The notes under the pieces were generated by a model that was not told the origin of the DNA, did no database searches, and saw nothing but the letters and a program-made list of their open reading frames with translations. A DNA stretch of 64,000 bases from assembly GCF_009833125.1 (NCBI RefSeq), contig NZ_QRCC01000001.1, positions 310,001-374,000 on the forward strand. The letters run 5' to 3'. Below, in pieces: positions 38,637 to 49,556 of the stretch. Numbering within the stretch: position 1 is the first letter of the stretch; each line of letters opens with the position of its first letter. Both the position numbers and the translations under genes were made by a program. Source of the stretch: Nitrosomonas sp. HPC101. GTDB lineage: Bacteria; Pseudomonadota; Gammaproteobacteria; Burkholderiales; Nitrosomonadaceae.

Positions 38637-39812
38637 TTACCCCGACATAGGGCAAACTTCCCACTTACCATTCCGCCATACCAATTCTCTATCACATCGT
38701 GTTACCTCTCTGCTGTTTTCCCCAGGCAATCCGATCACCACAATATGCCCCGTACTACGCAACTGCTTGATCATTGCGGCAAGCTCATCATCCTGAGGCT
38801 TCCACGGCGCCAATATCCCCCAGGGGTAATCATTTATATCAGTCAGGCGCGACAGCTGTTTCAGATCAAGACTGAATCCGGTTGCCGGCCTTGCTCTGCC
38901 GAACGATTTACCGATTTCGTCATAACGCCCTCCCAATGCAATAGCGACGGGGCTTTCCGGTGTATACGCAGCAAATACCATCCCTGTGTGGTAGTGATAA
39001 CCTCTCAAGTCAGCCAGATCAAAAATTATCTTGTCAACATAGGGCTTCAGTGCTTTCGCAACATGCTCCAGTTGATCAAGAGCCTCGCTGATCTCCGGAA
39101 AATCCGGCAGCAATTTGCGTGCACGCAATAGAATCGCTTCATCCCCGTACAATTCCGGTAGCAGTAGCAATGCTTCCCGAACAACCTTATCCGGACGTCC
39201 ATTCAAGCCAGTGTACACTAGCTCCCTGAGAGCACTTGTATCCTTGGCCCATAATGCGGCATAAAGCTCCGTCTCGAACTCGGCTCCGATTCCTGAATCA
39301 TGAATCAGACTGCGAAAGACTCTGATATGCCCAAGATCAAGATGAATTGATTTAATCCCAGAAACAGACAGGCATTCTAATAGCAGGCGCTGAATTTCAA
39401 GATCACTCTCAATACCGGAATGCCCGTACAATTCAGCCCCTACCTGAAAGGGCTCCCGTGTGCGCGTAATTTCATCGGGTACCGTATGAACAACACTACT
39501 GGCATAGCAAAGCCGGGTCACGCCACTGCTGTTCAGCAAATGTGCATCAATTCGGGCTGCCTGTGGTGTCATATCTGCCCGTAATCCCATTGCTCTGCCG
39601 CTCAGCTGATCGACAACCTTGAACATACGTAAATTCATACCGCTGCCACTGCCGGCCAGCAATGACTCCACATATTCCAGCAAGGGTGGCATCACAAACT
39701 GGTATCCGTGAACAAACAGCATATCCATGATAAGACGGCGGATTTTCTCGATACGATAAGCATCACGCGGCAGCACATCTTCGATATATTCAGGCAGCAG
39801 CCAGTTACGCAT
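38637..39812 (-). CDS. hisZ: ATP phosphoribosyltransferase regulatory subunit HisZ
   Basis: A 391-residue paralogue of histidyl-tRNA synthetase that pairs with short HisG to make the first enzyme of histidine synthesis. The HisRS-like class II core is visible (LPEYIEDVLPRDAYRIEKIRR start, MGLRADMTPQAARI motif 2 region, ALGGRYDEIGKSFG motif 3 region) but no anticodon-binding domain or full tRNA-synthetase active site follows. Its position before purA in this operon is typical. Confidence 0.94.
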   Translation of the reverse strand: MRNWLLPEYIEDVLPRDAYRIEKIRRLIMDMLFVHGYQFVMPPLLEYVESLLAGSGSGMNLRMFKVVDQLSGRAMGLRADMTPQAARIDAHLLNSSGVTRLCYASSVVHTVPDEITRTREPFQVGAELYGHSGIESDLEIQRLLLECLSVSGIKSIHLDLGHIRVFRSLIHDSGIGAEFETELYAALWAKDTSALRELVYTGLNGRPDKVVREALLLLPELYGDEAILLRARKLLPDFPEISEALDQLEHVAKALKPYVDKIIFDLADLRGYHYHTGMVFAAYTPESPVAIALGGRYDEIGKSFGRARPATGFSLDLKQLSRLTDINDYPWGILAPWKPQDDELAAMIKQLRSTGHIVVIGLPGENSREVTRCDRELVWRNGKWEVCPMSG

Positions 39813-39887
39813 TTTGAGTGTTGATCTAAGTAAATTAGCCCGGATTAAGAACAGGAACAGCCAAGGGTCATTAGAGGAGAGATCAAA

Positions 39888-40073
39888 TCAGCTAACCAGA
39901 TAAAGAATAATGAGGCCGGTCAGCATTGTGCTGAGACCCATAAATCTTATCTGGCCATCATTCAGTTGCAGAAGTTTTTGAAAAGCTTCTCGCCAGGCAC
40001 CTGGAGATGAAAAGGGAAAGATACCTTCCAGAATCAGCATCAGTGCAATCGCGCTCAGCAAGGTATCCCACAT
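39888..40073 (-). CDS. DUF2065 family small membrane protein
   Basis: A 61-residue protein of two membrane helices (LLSAIALMLILEGIFPF and GLSTMLTGLIILYLV) that starts MWDTLLSA, as DUF2065 members do; a TTG four codons upstream is less likely. Conserved between hflC and hisZ in Betaproteobacteria, so it may work with the HflKC membrane complex; the function is not known. Confidence 0.88.
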   Translation of the reverse strand: MWDTLLSAIALMLILEGIFPFSSPGAWREAFQKLLQLNDGQIRFMGLSTMLTGLIILYLVS

Positions 40074-40134
40074 GTCAAATCCCAAACATCACTTGAAAAG
40101 TATTTTATATAAATAGTTACTTATACCCACCTTC

Positions 40135-40179
40135 CTCCTCTCCTGAATACAAATTTCAGCTTTGTATTCAGGAGAGGAG
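40135..40179 (-). repeat. Perfect 19-bp inverted repeat between hflC and the DUF2065 gene
   Basis: Bases 40135-40153 and 40161-40179 are perfect complements around the loop TTTCAGC. There is no T-run on either side. It starts 21 bases after the hflC stop and ends 62 bases before DUF2065. Likely an mRNA-stability or processing hairpin inside the operon, or a weak terminator. Confidence 0.7.
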
Positions 40180-40199
40180 CTGCATAACCATTGGAGCTC

Positions 40200-41078
40200 C
40201 TATTTTTTAGGATCCGACGCGCTTTTCATATATTTGAAAAACTCCGAGCTGGGCTCCACAACAAGAATATCCTCTTTGTTCTTGAAGGATTTTTTATACG
40301 CATCCAAGCTCCGGTAAAATTCATAGAACTTTGCATCCTTCTGGAAGGCTTCAGCATAAATTGCTGTGGCCTGTGCATCACCCTGTCCCATGGTTTTCTG
40401 TGCGTCACGATAGGCTTCTGCCAAAATCACTTCATTCTGACGGTCTGCATCTGCACGTATTTTCTCTGCTTCAGCAGCACCGGTTGATCGCAACTCGTTT
40501 GCCACCCGTTTACGCTCTGCCTCCATTCTGCGATAAACAGATTCACTCACTTCCTGCGGCAAATCAACGCGCTTGAGCCGCACATCCACCACTTCCACAC
40601 CAATCTTTCGGGCATCTGCATTCGCTTTCTGACGCATAATTTCCATGATGTTGTCACGCTCTCCAGAAACGACATCATGTACCGTCCGATTACCGAATTC
40701 ATCACGTATGCTGGAATTGATCGTTTGTGCAAGACGAACCCGCGCCAGCGTTTCATCTCCCTGCACGCTGATATAGTACTGCTTCACATCTACGATGCGC
40801 CATTTGACAAACAGATCCACCAAAACGTTTTTCTTCTCTGAAGTAATAAAACGTTCAGGTTCTTCTGAATCCATCGTCAAGATGCGGGAATCAAAGAAAC
40901 GGATATTCTGGACAAAAGGCACCTTGAAATACAAGCCGGGAGATGTTTTTACCTCTACAACCTCCCCCAACTGAAATAACAGTGCCTGCTCACGCTGATC
41001 AACAACATAAACAGCAGAGCTCCCCACAATTGCCAGAACCAGTAAAAGCCCGGCAAATACAGATGAAACCGCCTTCAT
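40200..41078 (-). CDS. hflC: FtsH-modulating SPFH protein HflC
   Basis: A 292-residue type II membrane protein: N-terminal helix (FAGLLLVLAIVGSSAVYVV), then the SPFH/band 7 domain (YVVDQREQALLFQLGEVV) and a coiled coil (AEKIRADADRQNEVILAEAY). HflK and HflC form a cage around the FtsH protease and control its access to membrane proteins. Its first base overlaps the hflK stop by 1 base, so translation is coupled. Ends DPKK. Confidence 0.96.
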   Translation of the reverse strand: MKAVSSVFAGLLLVLAIVGSSAVYVVDQREQALLFQLGEVVEVKTSPGLYFKVPFVQNIRFFDSRILTMDSEEPERFITSEKKNVLVDLFVKWRIVDVKQYYISVQGDETLARVRLAQTINSSIRDEFGNRTVHDVVSGERDNIMEIMRQKANADARKIGVEVVDVRLKRVDLPQEVSESVYRRMEAERKRVANELRSTGAAEAEKIRADADRQNEVILAEAYRDAQKTMGQGDAQATAIYAEAFQKDAKFYEFYRSLDAYKKSFKNKEDILVVEPSSEFFKYMKSASDPKK

Positions 41079-42268
41079 TATCTCACCTCCCGTTCACGAC
41101 TGCGAAAAGACTCACGCGAACGCGAGCTGATATCCGAGGAAAAGTCCTGCGCTTCACTCTGCGGCCTGCTTGCTCCAGCAGACGATCTCATTGCGCCGGA
41201 ATCACCCTGGATCAGTTTGTCCAACGGCAGATAAAGCAGATTTCCTCCTCCTTTTTCCTGATCGATCAGGATTTTGCTGGTATTGGATAATACTTGCTGA
41301 ATTGTATCAATATACATCCGTTCACGCGTTACTTCAGGTGCCTTGACATATTCCACCAGCACCTGCTCAAACCGGCTGGCATCACCCTCTGCGGACGAAA
41401 TAACCTTTTGTTTGTATCCCTCGGCTTCTTCCAGTAACCGGGCCGCGCTACCTCTAGCCCTTGGAACCACGTCATTCGCGTAAGCTTGCCCTTCATTTCT
41501 TTGACGTTCCCTATCCTGATTGGCTTTGACTGCATCATCAAAAGCCGCCTGTACCTGCTCGGGCGGCTGCGCATTCTGCATGGTTACCCGGTTGATGGAA
41601 ATACCAATCTGGTAACGATCAAGAATTTTTTGCATTAATACAGTTGTTTTTGCAGCAACTTCTTCACGTCCCTCATACAAGACAAAGTCCATTTTGCTGT
41701 TACCAATTACTTCCCGGATAGCCGTTTCCGCCACCTGCAAAACGGTACTTTCCGGCTCACGATTAGAGAACAGGAAATTTTCGGGGCTATTAAGTACATA
41801 TTGCACAGCAAACTGGATATCAACGATATTTTCATCATCCGTAAGAATCAATGATTCTTTTAACACCTTGCTGCGCACGTTATTTCGATATCCGATTTCC
41901 ACTGTACGCACCTGACCTATATCGACATCCTCAACAGATTCAATCGGTGAAGGAACATGCCAGCGCAATCCAGGCAGAGTCGTCTCCACATGCTTGCCAA
42001 ATCGCAACACCACTCCTCGATGGCCTTCATCAACGATGTAGAATCCGCTTCCCACCCATGCGACCAGAAGCAGGAATATAATAACCACGACACCCTTGCC
42101 ACTTGGTCCATCAGGACTTCTTTCATTAGAATCCCCGTTACTATTGCCCCCGCCTTTCCGGCCAAAAAGCTCGTTTATTTTCTGGTTAAAGCTACGTATA
42201 ACTTCTTCAAGGTCAGGAGGACCCGGATTGCCTCTCCTCTTCCCCCATTGCGGATCATTCAAGCCCAT
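41078..42268 (-). CDS. hflK: FtsH-modulating SPFH protein HflK
   Basis: A 396-residue partner of HflC. The N-terminus is cytosolic and Pro/Gly-rich (NDPQWGKRRGNPGPPDLEEV), then one membrane helix (VVVIIFLLLVAWVGSGFYIV), then the SPFH domain (VDEGHRGVVLRFGKHVETT) and a long coiled coil. The Arg/Ser-rich tail (SSRSRESFRSREREVR) is common in the family. hflX ends 5 bases before its start. Confidence 0.96.
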   Translation of the reverse strand: MGLNDPQWGKRRGNPGPPDLEEVIRSFNQKINELFGRKGGGNSNGDSNERSPDGPSGKGVVVIIFLLLVAWVGSGFYIVDEGHRGVVLRFGKHVETTLPGLRWHVPSPIESVEDVDIGQVRTVEIGYRNNVRSKVLKESLILTDDENIVDIQFAVQYVLNSPENFLFSNREPESTVLQVAETAIREVIGNSKMDFVLYEGREEVAAKTTVLMQKILDRYQIGISINRVTMQNAQPPEQVQAAFDDAVKANQDRERQRNEGQAYANDVVPRARGSAARLLEEAEGYKQKVISSAEGDASRFEQVLVEYVKAPEVTRERMYIDTIQQVLSNTSKILIDQEKGGGNLLYLPLDKLIQGDSGAMRSSAGASRPQSEAQDFSSDISSRSRESFRSREREVR

Positions 42269-42273
42269 GTGGT

Positions 42274-43458
42274 TTAGTCCTTTTCATTATTTATAAAAGT
42301 GGCACTGACATTGTCCTTCGTGCTTACAGATATTGCTGAATGCTGTTTCAATCTACTCAAGTTTTGGTCAAACGCTTCTGTCAGCGCTTGATAGAGATAA
42401 CTCAAACCCGCTCCTGTCCTTGCGCTGAGATGAATTTTAGTAATTTTACCATACTCGTCGCGCATGTAATTCCCTGGCGATCCCGGTTCAACAAGATCGA
42501 TCTTGTTTAGGATTAGAACTTGCGGTATAGCATCCGCGCCAATCTCCTGTAGTAATTTATTAACTTCGTTGATCTGCACATCCCGGCTGGAACCGGAAGC
42601 ATCAATCACATGCAGAAGCAGGTCGGCCCGGATGGTTTCTTCCAGCGTGGCACGAAAAGCAGCGACAAGCGTATGGGGCAAATCCCGAATAAAACCAACC
42701 GTATCGGAGATCACAATCAAGCCACGTTCGGGAAGAAAAAGTCTCCTGGTAGTCGTATCCAGCGTAGCAAACAGCTTGTCTGCGGCATACGTATCCGATC
42801 GAACAAGGCGGTTGAACAAAGTTGATTTACCCGCATTGGTATAACCCACGATAGAAACAGACATGATCTCAGAGCGCTTTCTTGCACGCCGCTGTACATT
42901 CCACTGCTGCTTGAGTTTAGCCAGCTTCTCCTTCAGGAATTTTACGCGCTTTGCCAGCAGGCGTCTGTCAGTTTCCAGCTGGGTCTCCCCCGGACCACGC
43001 AGTCCGATTCCTCCTTTCTGACGTTCCAAGTGCGTCCACCCCCTTACCAGCCGAGTGGAAAGATATTCCAGCTGGGCAAGCTCAACCTGCAGTTTGCCCT
43101 CGTGACTTTTGGCACGTCGCGCAAAAATGTCCAGGATCAGACTGGTGCGATCTATGACGTGACAAGCCAGCGCTTCAGAAAGATTTCTTTGCTGTACCGG
43201 AGATAGTTCGTGGTTGAATATCACCATTGCGGCTCGCACCTGCTCCAGTATCTGCCTGACTTCCTCCACCTTGCCCTTTCCAATAAAGGTAGCAGAATCA
43301 GGTTGTTTTCGCGCTCCTTCGACGACTGCAATTACGGACAGCTGATCGCTACGAGCAAGCTCTTTCAACTCATCCAGACTTTCCTTATCATTTCTGCCAA
43401 AATCAATATCTACCAATATTGCGGTATTATTCTCTGCCACTTTGGCATCATGATTCAT
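42274..43458 (-). CDS. hflX: Ribosome-associated GTPase HflX
   Basis: A 394-residue GTPase that splits stalled or heat-damaged ribosomes. Order: N-terminal HflX domain with the [19 protein letters not shown] segment, linker coiled coil ([16 protein letters not shown]), and the G domain with G1 [13 protein letters not shown]3 [12 protein letters not shown] and G4 LNKIDLV. Its start overlaps the hfq stop by 11 bases, as in the conserved hfq-hflX pair. Confidence 0.97.
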   Translation of the reverse strand: MNHDAKVAENNTAILVDIDFGRNDKESLDELKELARSDQLSVIAVVEGARKQPDSATFIGKGKVEEVRQILEQVRAAMVIFNHELSPVQQRNLSEALACHVIDRTSLILDIFARRAKSHEGKLQVELAQLEYLSTRLVRGWTHLERQKGGIGLRGPGETQLETDRRLLAKRVKFLKEKLAKLKQQWNVQRRARKRSEIMSVSIVGYTNAGKSTLFNRLVRSDTYAADKLFATLDTTTRRLFLPERGLIVISDTVGFIRDLPHTLVAAFRATLEETIRADLLLHVIDASGSSRDVQINEVNKLLQEIGADAIPQVLILNKIDLVEPGSPGNYMRDEYGKITKIHLSARTGAGLSYLYQALTEAFDQNLSRLKQHSAISVSTKDNVSATFINNEKD

Positions 43459-43702
43459 TTTGCTCGGACAGTGTTTCAGCTGCTGCCGGAATAGAAATCG
43501 CCTTACCCGGTACTATAGTAGAAATCGCATGTTTATAAACCATTTGCGTAACAGAGTTCCTCAACAGAACTACGTACTGGTCAAAAGAATCAATATGTCC
43601 CTGCAACTTGATACCATTAACTAGATAGATGGAGACCGGAATACGTTCCTTGCGCAAGATATTCAAAAATGGATCCTGTAATAACTGTCCTTTAACGCCC
43701 AC
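43448..43702 (-). CDS. hfq: RNA chaperone Hfq
   Basis: An 84-residue Sm-like protein that forms a hexamer pairing small RNAs with mRNAs. Both Sm motifs are seen: Sm1 ([20 protein letters not shown]) and Sm2 ([11 protein letters not shown]), with Q8 near the start (GQLLQDPFL) and the short C-terminal tail common in Betaproteobacteria. It heads the operon that continues through hflX, hflK and hflC to purA. A fragment of an intergenic repeat lies 50 bases upstream. Confidence 0.98.
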   Translation of the reverse strand: MGVKGQLLQDPFLNILRKERIPVSIYLVNGIKLQGHIDSFDQYVVLLRNSVTQMVYKHAISTIVPGKAISIPAAAETLSEQNES

Positions 43703-44108
43703 TGTTTACCCTCCCTGGTTGAATTTGTAGTTATTTGGTAACAGACTGTTGAAAGTTATCTGTGTTGCCGATGCGGTGCTAAAAACAGGTTCAGAATGCT
43801 CATTTGTCACGCATAAATTCTGCTTTTCTGCCTAGCATCGGCTTACTCCGAATATATTTTTCATATGGCCCGCTAAAGTCAATACCCTCACGGGCAAACC
43901 GGCTGACTCCGATTATGTTTTTGCCAAGATCCCAAACCTGTCCGTGTCATCAAATCAGCATAAAAAATCAAAATATATAAAAATTCACCCCGGGTATTTT
44001 GACGCTGAAAAAGTATATGATGCGAGAAACCATAAGTCTAACACGGTATATCACGACGTTTGTATGCACGAATAATCAGCAGCTGGCTGACACCATGGAA
44101 TTCGGATA
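43703..44108. other. Intergenic region between hfq and phoR
   Basis: About 400 bases in front of the hfq operon and behind phoR. It holds the repeat fragment at 43754-43850. On the minus strand TTGACT (43877-43882) could be the -35 of an hfq promoter with an AAATAT 17 bases on, but the match is weak. No gene seen. Confidence 0.5.
43754..43850 (+). repeat. Fragment of the 142-bp intergenic element
   Basis: Resembles the middle of the 52522-52663 element: GGTTCAGAATGCTCATTTG with ACGCATAAATTCTGCTTTT, against GGCTTAAAATGCTCATTTA with ACGCATAAACTCCGCTTCC. The terminal repeats are not clear here. Confidence 0.5.
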
Positions 44109-45425
44109 TCACTCAGCTATATTTTCAGCATACAGCACTCGATCGCCAGGAAACCATATCCTGAAAGTACTTCCCTCTCCAGGTTGGCTGGTAACTTCCA
44201 TACTTGCCTGATGGCGATTCAGAACATGTTTGACGATAGCAAGTCCCAGGCCGGTACCACCGGTTTCGCGGGAACGGCCACGATCCACCCGGTAAAAGCG
44301 TTCTGTCAACCGGGGAATATGATTCGGCTCGATACCAATGCCACTGTCCTGAACGTAAAACAGTCCTTTTCCATTTTCCACCGTCCAGCCCAAGGAAATC
44401 ACTCCATTGTCAGGGGTGTATCGAACAGCATTGCTAATGAGGTTCTCAAATGCACTGCGTAGTTCATCTTGATTGCCAAACAGCATGGCATGACTGGCGA
44501 GATCAAGAGAAATAATATGGCGACCGGCGCTCAATGATTGAGCTTCCTGATAAAGTCCCTGCAACAGCTGAACAATATTCACCTTTTCCTCAGTCAGATT
44601 ATTTCCAGCATTTTCCAGCTGGGACAGTGTCAGCAAATCCTCTACCAAACGGCGCATACGGGTGGTCTGATCAAACATCAGTCGCAGCGCATTTTTTTCC
44701 ATGTCACCAGATATCTTGTTTTCCTCCAGCAGTGTTTCAAGGAATCCCCCGATTACTGTCAAAGGCGTACGCAATTCATGCGATACATTTGCGACAAAAT
44801 CGCGCCGCATGATTTCAAGTTTCTCAAAACGTGTTATATCCCGGCTGATCAGCAATTTTTCACTATCGCCATAAGGCACAATTTGAATAGAAAGCAGCAT
44901 ATCGCGGAAGCGTGTCTGTTTGAGCAAAAAGGGCTTGCTGAAATCTCCAGCGTCAAGGTAGGCTACAAATCGTACCTGGCGCACCATGCGAGTTACATGC
45001 TGGCCGACATCCATCCCAAGATCGAGACCCAGGTGCAGCTCAGCAGACGAATTACACCATTCGATCTGATCCTTATCACCCAGGATGACAATCCCCTCCG
45101 GCAAAACAGAAGTTGCACGCTGCAATCGCTCCAGGGAAATGTTCAGACCCAGACGCTCCTTGTCTCGACGCCTGACGAAACGCGCTAATCTGGCAAAAAC
45201 GACCCCCCATAAGCCAGATCGATCGGGCACCGTCGAATAGGAATAATCCGAGTAGCGCAGCCATTGATCCAGACAATGCAACGTATAAAGATGGTAAATG
45301 ACAATCCCGAGCAGAATAACACCGTACAAACCCAGCACAATTGCTGTATCAAATACTATTCCCAGCAGTGCAACAATAACAGTCAACCATACAATGGGGA
45401 CAAGGCTTAGCCAGAAGGTGTTCAC
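44109..45425 (-). CDS. phoR: Phosphate-regulon-type sensor histidine kinase PhoR
   Basis: A 438-residue membrane kinase starting at GTG. Two N-terminal helices (WLSLVPIVWLTVIVALLGI, then AIVLGLYGVILLGIVIYH) are followed by a charged PhoR linker, a PAS domain (around SVLPEGIVILGDKDQIEWCN), the dimerisation motif VSHELRTPLTVIGGF with the phosphorylated His, and the ATP-binding boxes NLISNAVRYTP, GIGIEPNHIPRL and GGTGLGLAIVKH. PhoR senses phosphate with PstSCAB and phosphorylates PhoB. No phoB is next to it in this window. Confidence 0.88.
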   Translation of the reverse strand: MNTFWLSLVPIVWLTVIVALLGIVFDTAIVLGLYGVILLGIVIYHLYTLHCLDQWLRYSDYSYSTVPDRSGLWGVVFARLARFVRRRDKERLGLNISLERLQRATSVLPEGIVILGDKDQIEWCNSSAELHLGLDLGMDVGQHVTRMVRQVRFVAYLDAGDFSKPFLLKQTRFRDMLLSIQIVPYGDSEKLLISRDITRFEKLEIMRRDFVANVSHELRTPLTVIGGFLETLLEENKISGDMEKNALRLMFDQTTRMRRLVEDLLTLSQLENAGNNLTEEKVNIVQLLQGLYQEAQSLSAGRHIISLDLASHAMLFGNQDELRSAFENLISNAVRYTPDNGVISLGWTVENGKGLFYVQDSGIGIEPNHIPRLTERFYRVDRGRSRETGGTGLGLAIVKHVLNRHQASMEVTSQPGEGSTFRIWFPGDRVLYAENIAE

Positions 45426-45520
45426 GTAATCATGAGCAGTGATGGGATCGATTTTCCGATTCAGCTACGGCAGCATTGGCTTTCCCAGTCCCGCCTCTCG
45501 TTCAGAATAATGTCCGGATT

Positions 45521-46525
45521 TTATAAAGATGAGAAGAAATTCACAATACGCCGTGGCAGCCAGTCCAGTCTTCCTGGAAACACGCCATGCATAAAGCCAA
45601 CATGGCCTCCCTGCTGTGGAAACTCCAGTGAAACAAAGGAGGAAACTTCGGATGCCCGCGGCAATACACTTTCAGGTAAAAAAGGATCATTGCGCGCATT
45701 GATTAACATCGTAGGTACACGAATAGATTCAAGCCACGGTTTGCTGCTGGATCGACGCCAGTAATCGTTCGTATCGCGAAAACCATGCAGCGGTGCCGTA
45801 ACCAGATTATCAAACTCATACAATGAACGGCAGGCAGCAACCGCCTTCGCATTCAGCAAGCCTGGAAACTGTTTGTTTTTTCTCAGCGCCTTGCGTTTAA
45901 GCGTAACAAGAAAATGACGAGTATAGACCCGGTTAAAACCGGAATCGAGCACCTTGCCAGCTATTGCCAGATCAAGAGGAACTGAAACTGCAACAGCACC
46001 TGAAATCAATCTGGCTGACTGAGTACCCTGCTCGCCCAACCATTTCAACAACGCATTGCCACCGAGCGAAATACCCACAACGTAACAGGCCGCTTGCTGT
46101 TCTTTGCACGAATTATTCTGCTGCGCCATATATCGCAGCATGCGATCTATTTCCTGCGAATCACCAGCATGATAAGCACGAGGCAGCCGATTGGGAGATC
46201 CGGAACAGCCACGAAAATGAATAACAGCTCCGCGCCAACGCAACATCTGCAAGAAATGCATGATATTCAGGGCATAATGGCTTTGTGAACTCCCCTCCAA
46301 ACCATGAAACAGAATTACCAGTGGCTGATCCGGCTCACCCTCCAGCCAGTCAATATCAACAAAATCTCCGTCATCCATCTCCCAGCGCTCGCGCCGGTAA
46401 CGAATTTCTGGATTCAGGTTAACGAAATACGGAAAAATAGTCTGTGCATTTCCTCCGGGTAGCCATCTGGGCGCACGATAAAACAAGGGTAACCGGGATC
46501 CGGGCAAAGAAAAAGGAGTAGTCAT
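45521..46525 (-). CDS. YheT-type alpha/beta hydrolase
   Basis: A 334-residue protein from ATG 46525 (the frame is open 15 residues further, but that part is cysteine-rich and unlike the family). Conserved: GGNAQTIFPYF near the start, LFHGLEGSSQSHYA oxyanion region, RGCSGSPNR, and the nucleophile elbow GISLGGNALLKWLGE with Ser. The acid and His lie in INARNDPFLP and GGHVGFMHG. The UPF0017/YheT family has esterase activity of unknown physiological substrate. Confidence 0.9.
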   Translation of the reverse strand: MTTPFSLPGSRLPLFYRAPRWLPGGNAQTIFPYFVNLNPEIRYRRERWEMDDGDFVDIDWLEGEPDQPLVILFHGLEGSSQSHYALNIMHFLQMLRWRGAVIHFRGCSGSPNRLPRAYHAGDSQEIDRMLRYMAQQNNSCKEQQAACYVVGISLGGNALLKWLGEQGTQSARLISGAVAVSVPLDLAIAGKVLDSGFNRVYTRHFLVTLKRKALRKNKQFPGLLNAKAVAACRSLYEFDNLVTAPLHGFRDTNDYWRRSSSKPWLESIRVPTMLINARNDPFLPESVLPRASEVSSFVSLEFPQQGGHVGFMHGVFPGRLDWLPRRIVNFFSSL

Positions 46526-46574
46526 ACAAATAATATCAAGCCTTCCAAACAGGCAAATACAGTAAATCAAGCCA

Positions 46575-47696
46575 TCACAGAATAACCAGGTTATCTCGGT
46601 GGATCAGTTCATACTCACCTACATAGCCCAGTATCGTTTCTATCCGACTGGTAGGCTGGCGCATGATTTTGCGTGATTCACGGGCACCGTAATTGATCAG
46701 GCCACGGGCAATTTCACGACCATCGGCATTCAGACAGGATACAGCCTCACCTCGCTCGAAATTCCCTCTCACCTCCACCACACCAATAGGCAACAGGCTT
46801 TTACCCCCTGACAGCAATGCCCGACTGGCACCATCATCCAACACCACACTGCCTCGTACCTGAAGTTGATCAGCCAGCCACAACTTGCGTGCGACCTTCA
46901 CCGGAACATCGGCCAGCAGACTGGTTCCGATTGTCTCCCCATTGGCCAGGCGAACCAGTACATTATCCACTCTGCCTGATGCAATCACGGTATGCGCTCC
47001 GCTACGGGCTGCACGTCTAGCCGCCATCACCTTGCTTTGCATGCCACCACGCCCGATGCTGCTGCCGGCCCCACCAGCCATAGCACCAATATGTGGATCA
47101 CTGACACTGATTTCAGAAATCATCTTCGCATCAGCATACTTGCGTGGATCATTTGTAAACAGACCTTCCTGATCGGTCAGAATAACCAGCACCTCAGCCA
47201 CCACCAGATTGGCAACCAATGCCGCCAGATTATCATTGTCACCAAACCGGATTTCATCCGAAACCACCGTGTCATTCTCATTGATCACCGGAACGATATC
47301 CAGATTCAACAATGTGAGAATCGTCGAACGGGCATTCAGATAGCGTTTACGACTCGATAAATCATCATGCGTCAACAGAATCTGAGCAGTCAGTAATTGA
47401 TATTCACTGAAACAATCTGCATAAGCTCGGGCAAGATCCATCTGACCTACCGCCGCTGCCGCCTGCAGCTCGTAAAGTGCAACAGGACGTGTTTCCCAGC
47501 CCAAGCGCTGCATACCTTCAGCTACCGCGCCAGATGAAACCAGCACAACCTCTTTGCCCATTTGCTTGAGGCGAGAGATCTGTCTGGCCCAACCGCCAAG
47601 CACCTGCCGATCAAGACCGTTTCCTTCATTTGTCACCAGGCTACTGCCAACCTTTACAACAATCCGGTGCGCAGATTGCAGAATTGATAACGTCAT
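46575..47696 (-). CDS. proB: Glutamate 5-kinase
   Basis: A 373-residue kinase for the first step of proline synthesis. The amino-acid kinase domain starts [13 protein letters not shown], with [22 protein letters not shown] and [11 protein letters not shown]. The C-terminal 100 residues are a PUA domain, so this is the long form that feedback control by proline uses. It ends 5 bases before the obgE stop side of the neighbouring reading, i.e. obgE is directly upstream on the same strand (5 bases between), a common obg-proB pairing. Confidence 0.97.
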   Translation of the reverse strand: MTLSILQSAHRIVVKVGSSLVTNEGNGLDRQVLGGWARQISRLKQMGKEVVLVSSGAVAEGMQRLGWETRPVALYELQAAAAVGQMDLARAYADCFSEYQLLTAQILLTHDDLSSRKRYLNARSTILTLLNLDIVPVINENDTVVSDEIRFGDNDNLAALVANLVVAEVLVILTDQEGLFTNDPRKYADAKMISEISVSDPHIGAMAGGAGSSIGRGGMQSKVMAARRAARSGAHTVIASGRVDNVLVRLANGETIGTSLLADVPVKVARKLWLADQLQVRGSVVLDDGASRALLSGGKSLLPIGVVEVRGNFERGEAVSCLNADGREIARGLINYGARESRKIMRQPTSRIETILGYVGEYELIHRDNLVIL

Positions 47697-47701
47697 AAAA
47701 A

Positions 47702-48748
<1,047 letters not shown>

Positions 48749-48806
48749 CTACTCTGATTGCAGACAGAAAAATTTATCCTGGCAGGAAGCTACAACCAAA
48801 GCAAAA

Positions 48807-48829
48807 AGCCCCATTCAAGCAATGGGGCT
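48807..48829 (-). terminator. Intrinsic terminator after rplU-rpmA
   Basis: A 9-bp stem AGCCCCATT/AATGGGGCT with a 5-base loop, followed on the minus strand by TTTTT. It lies 36 bases past the rpmA stop and separates it from obgE. Confidence 0.85.
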
Positions 48830-48864
48830 CTTCTTCGGCTTATTCGATCCGACGGGTCAGATGA

Positions 48865-49122
48865 TTAGGAGGGAATAACTGCAACTGTCCTCCGGTTAAA
48901 TCGACCTTTGACGGCAAAAACAATTTTTCCATCCACCTTAGCAAACAGCGTGTGATCACGCCCGATGCCTACGTTATCACCCGGATGAAACTGGGTACCG
49001 CGCTGACGTACGATAATTCCACCTGCCCTGATTACCTCACCACCATAACGCTTCACACCTAATCGCTTGGAATGAGAATCACGCCCGTTTCTGGAGCTTC
49101 CGCCCGCTTTTTTATGTGCCAT
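48865..49122 (-). CDS. rpmA: 50S ribosomal protein L27
   Basis: An 85-residue protein of the peptidyl-transferase centre. The start [20 protein letters not shown] is typical, with the flexible tail that reaches the tRNA ends. It follows rplU by 12 bases on the minus strand, the invariant rplU-rpmA pair. Confidence 0.98.
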   Translation of the reverse strand: MAHKKAGGSSRNGRDSHSKRLGVKRYGGEVIRAGGIIVRQRGTQFHPGDNVGIGRDHTLFAKVDGKIVFAVKGRFNRRTVAVIPS

Positions 49123-49134
49123 GAACCAATCTCC

Positions 49135-49446
49135 TTATGCAGAAATACCGGTTATCTGAATTTCAGTGTAATTCTGACGGTGCCCCTGTTGCTTCCGGTA
49201 GTGTTTACGACGGCGCATTTTGAATATACGTATCTTGTCGTGCCGCCCGTGGCTGATTACTGTTGCACTGACCTGTGCCTGATCGAGCAGCGGGGTCCCC
49301 GTAGAAATAACTTCTCCATCCGCAACCATCAGAATCTGGTCCAGCTGAATAGCACTCCCTACTTCCGCAGGAAGTGTTTCCACTTTCAATTTATTGCCGA
49401 CCTGAACCCGATACTGTTTGCCACCTGTCTTGATTACTGCGTACAT
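49135..49446 (-). CDS. rplU: 50S ribosomal protein L21
   Basis: A 103-residue ribosomal protein beginning [17 protein letters not shown] at 49446 is preferred over the one two codons before it because the family starts MYAVIK and GGGAG sits 6 bases ahead. The basic segment [16 protein letters not shown] is the RNA-binding part. First gene of the rplU-rpmA operon. Confidence 0.97.
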   Translation of the reverse strand: MYAVIKTGGKQYRVQVGNKLKVETLPAEVGSAIQLDQILMVADGEVISTGTPLLDQAQVSATVISHGRHDKIRIFKMRRRKHYRKQQGHRQNYTEIQITGISA

Positions 49447-49556
49447 ATCCATCTCCCGTCCTTCCTAGAACCGCGCATTATAATAACATCCGCGAATTTT
49501 GTGTAATAAATTCAATCACGCGCCGGCATACATCACTCAAAAATCAACACACCTTA

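Noticed and set aside
44538-45188. A 216-codon plus-strand reading opposite phoR
   Set aside because: It is the complement of a well-supported histidine kinase and resembles no protein.
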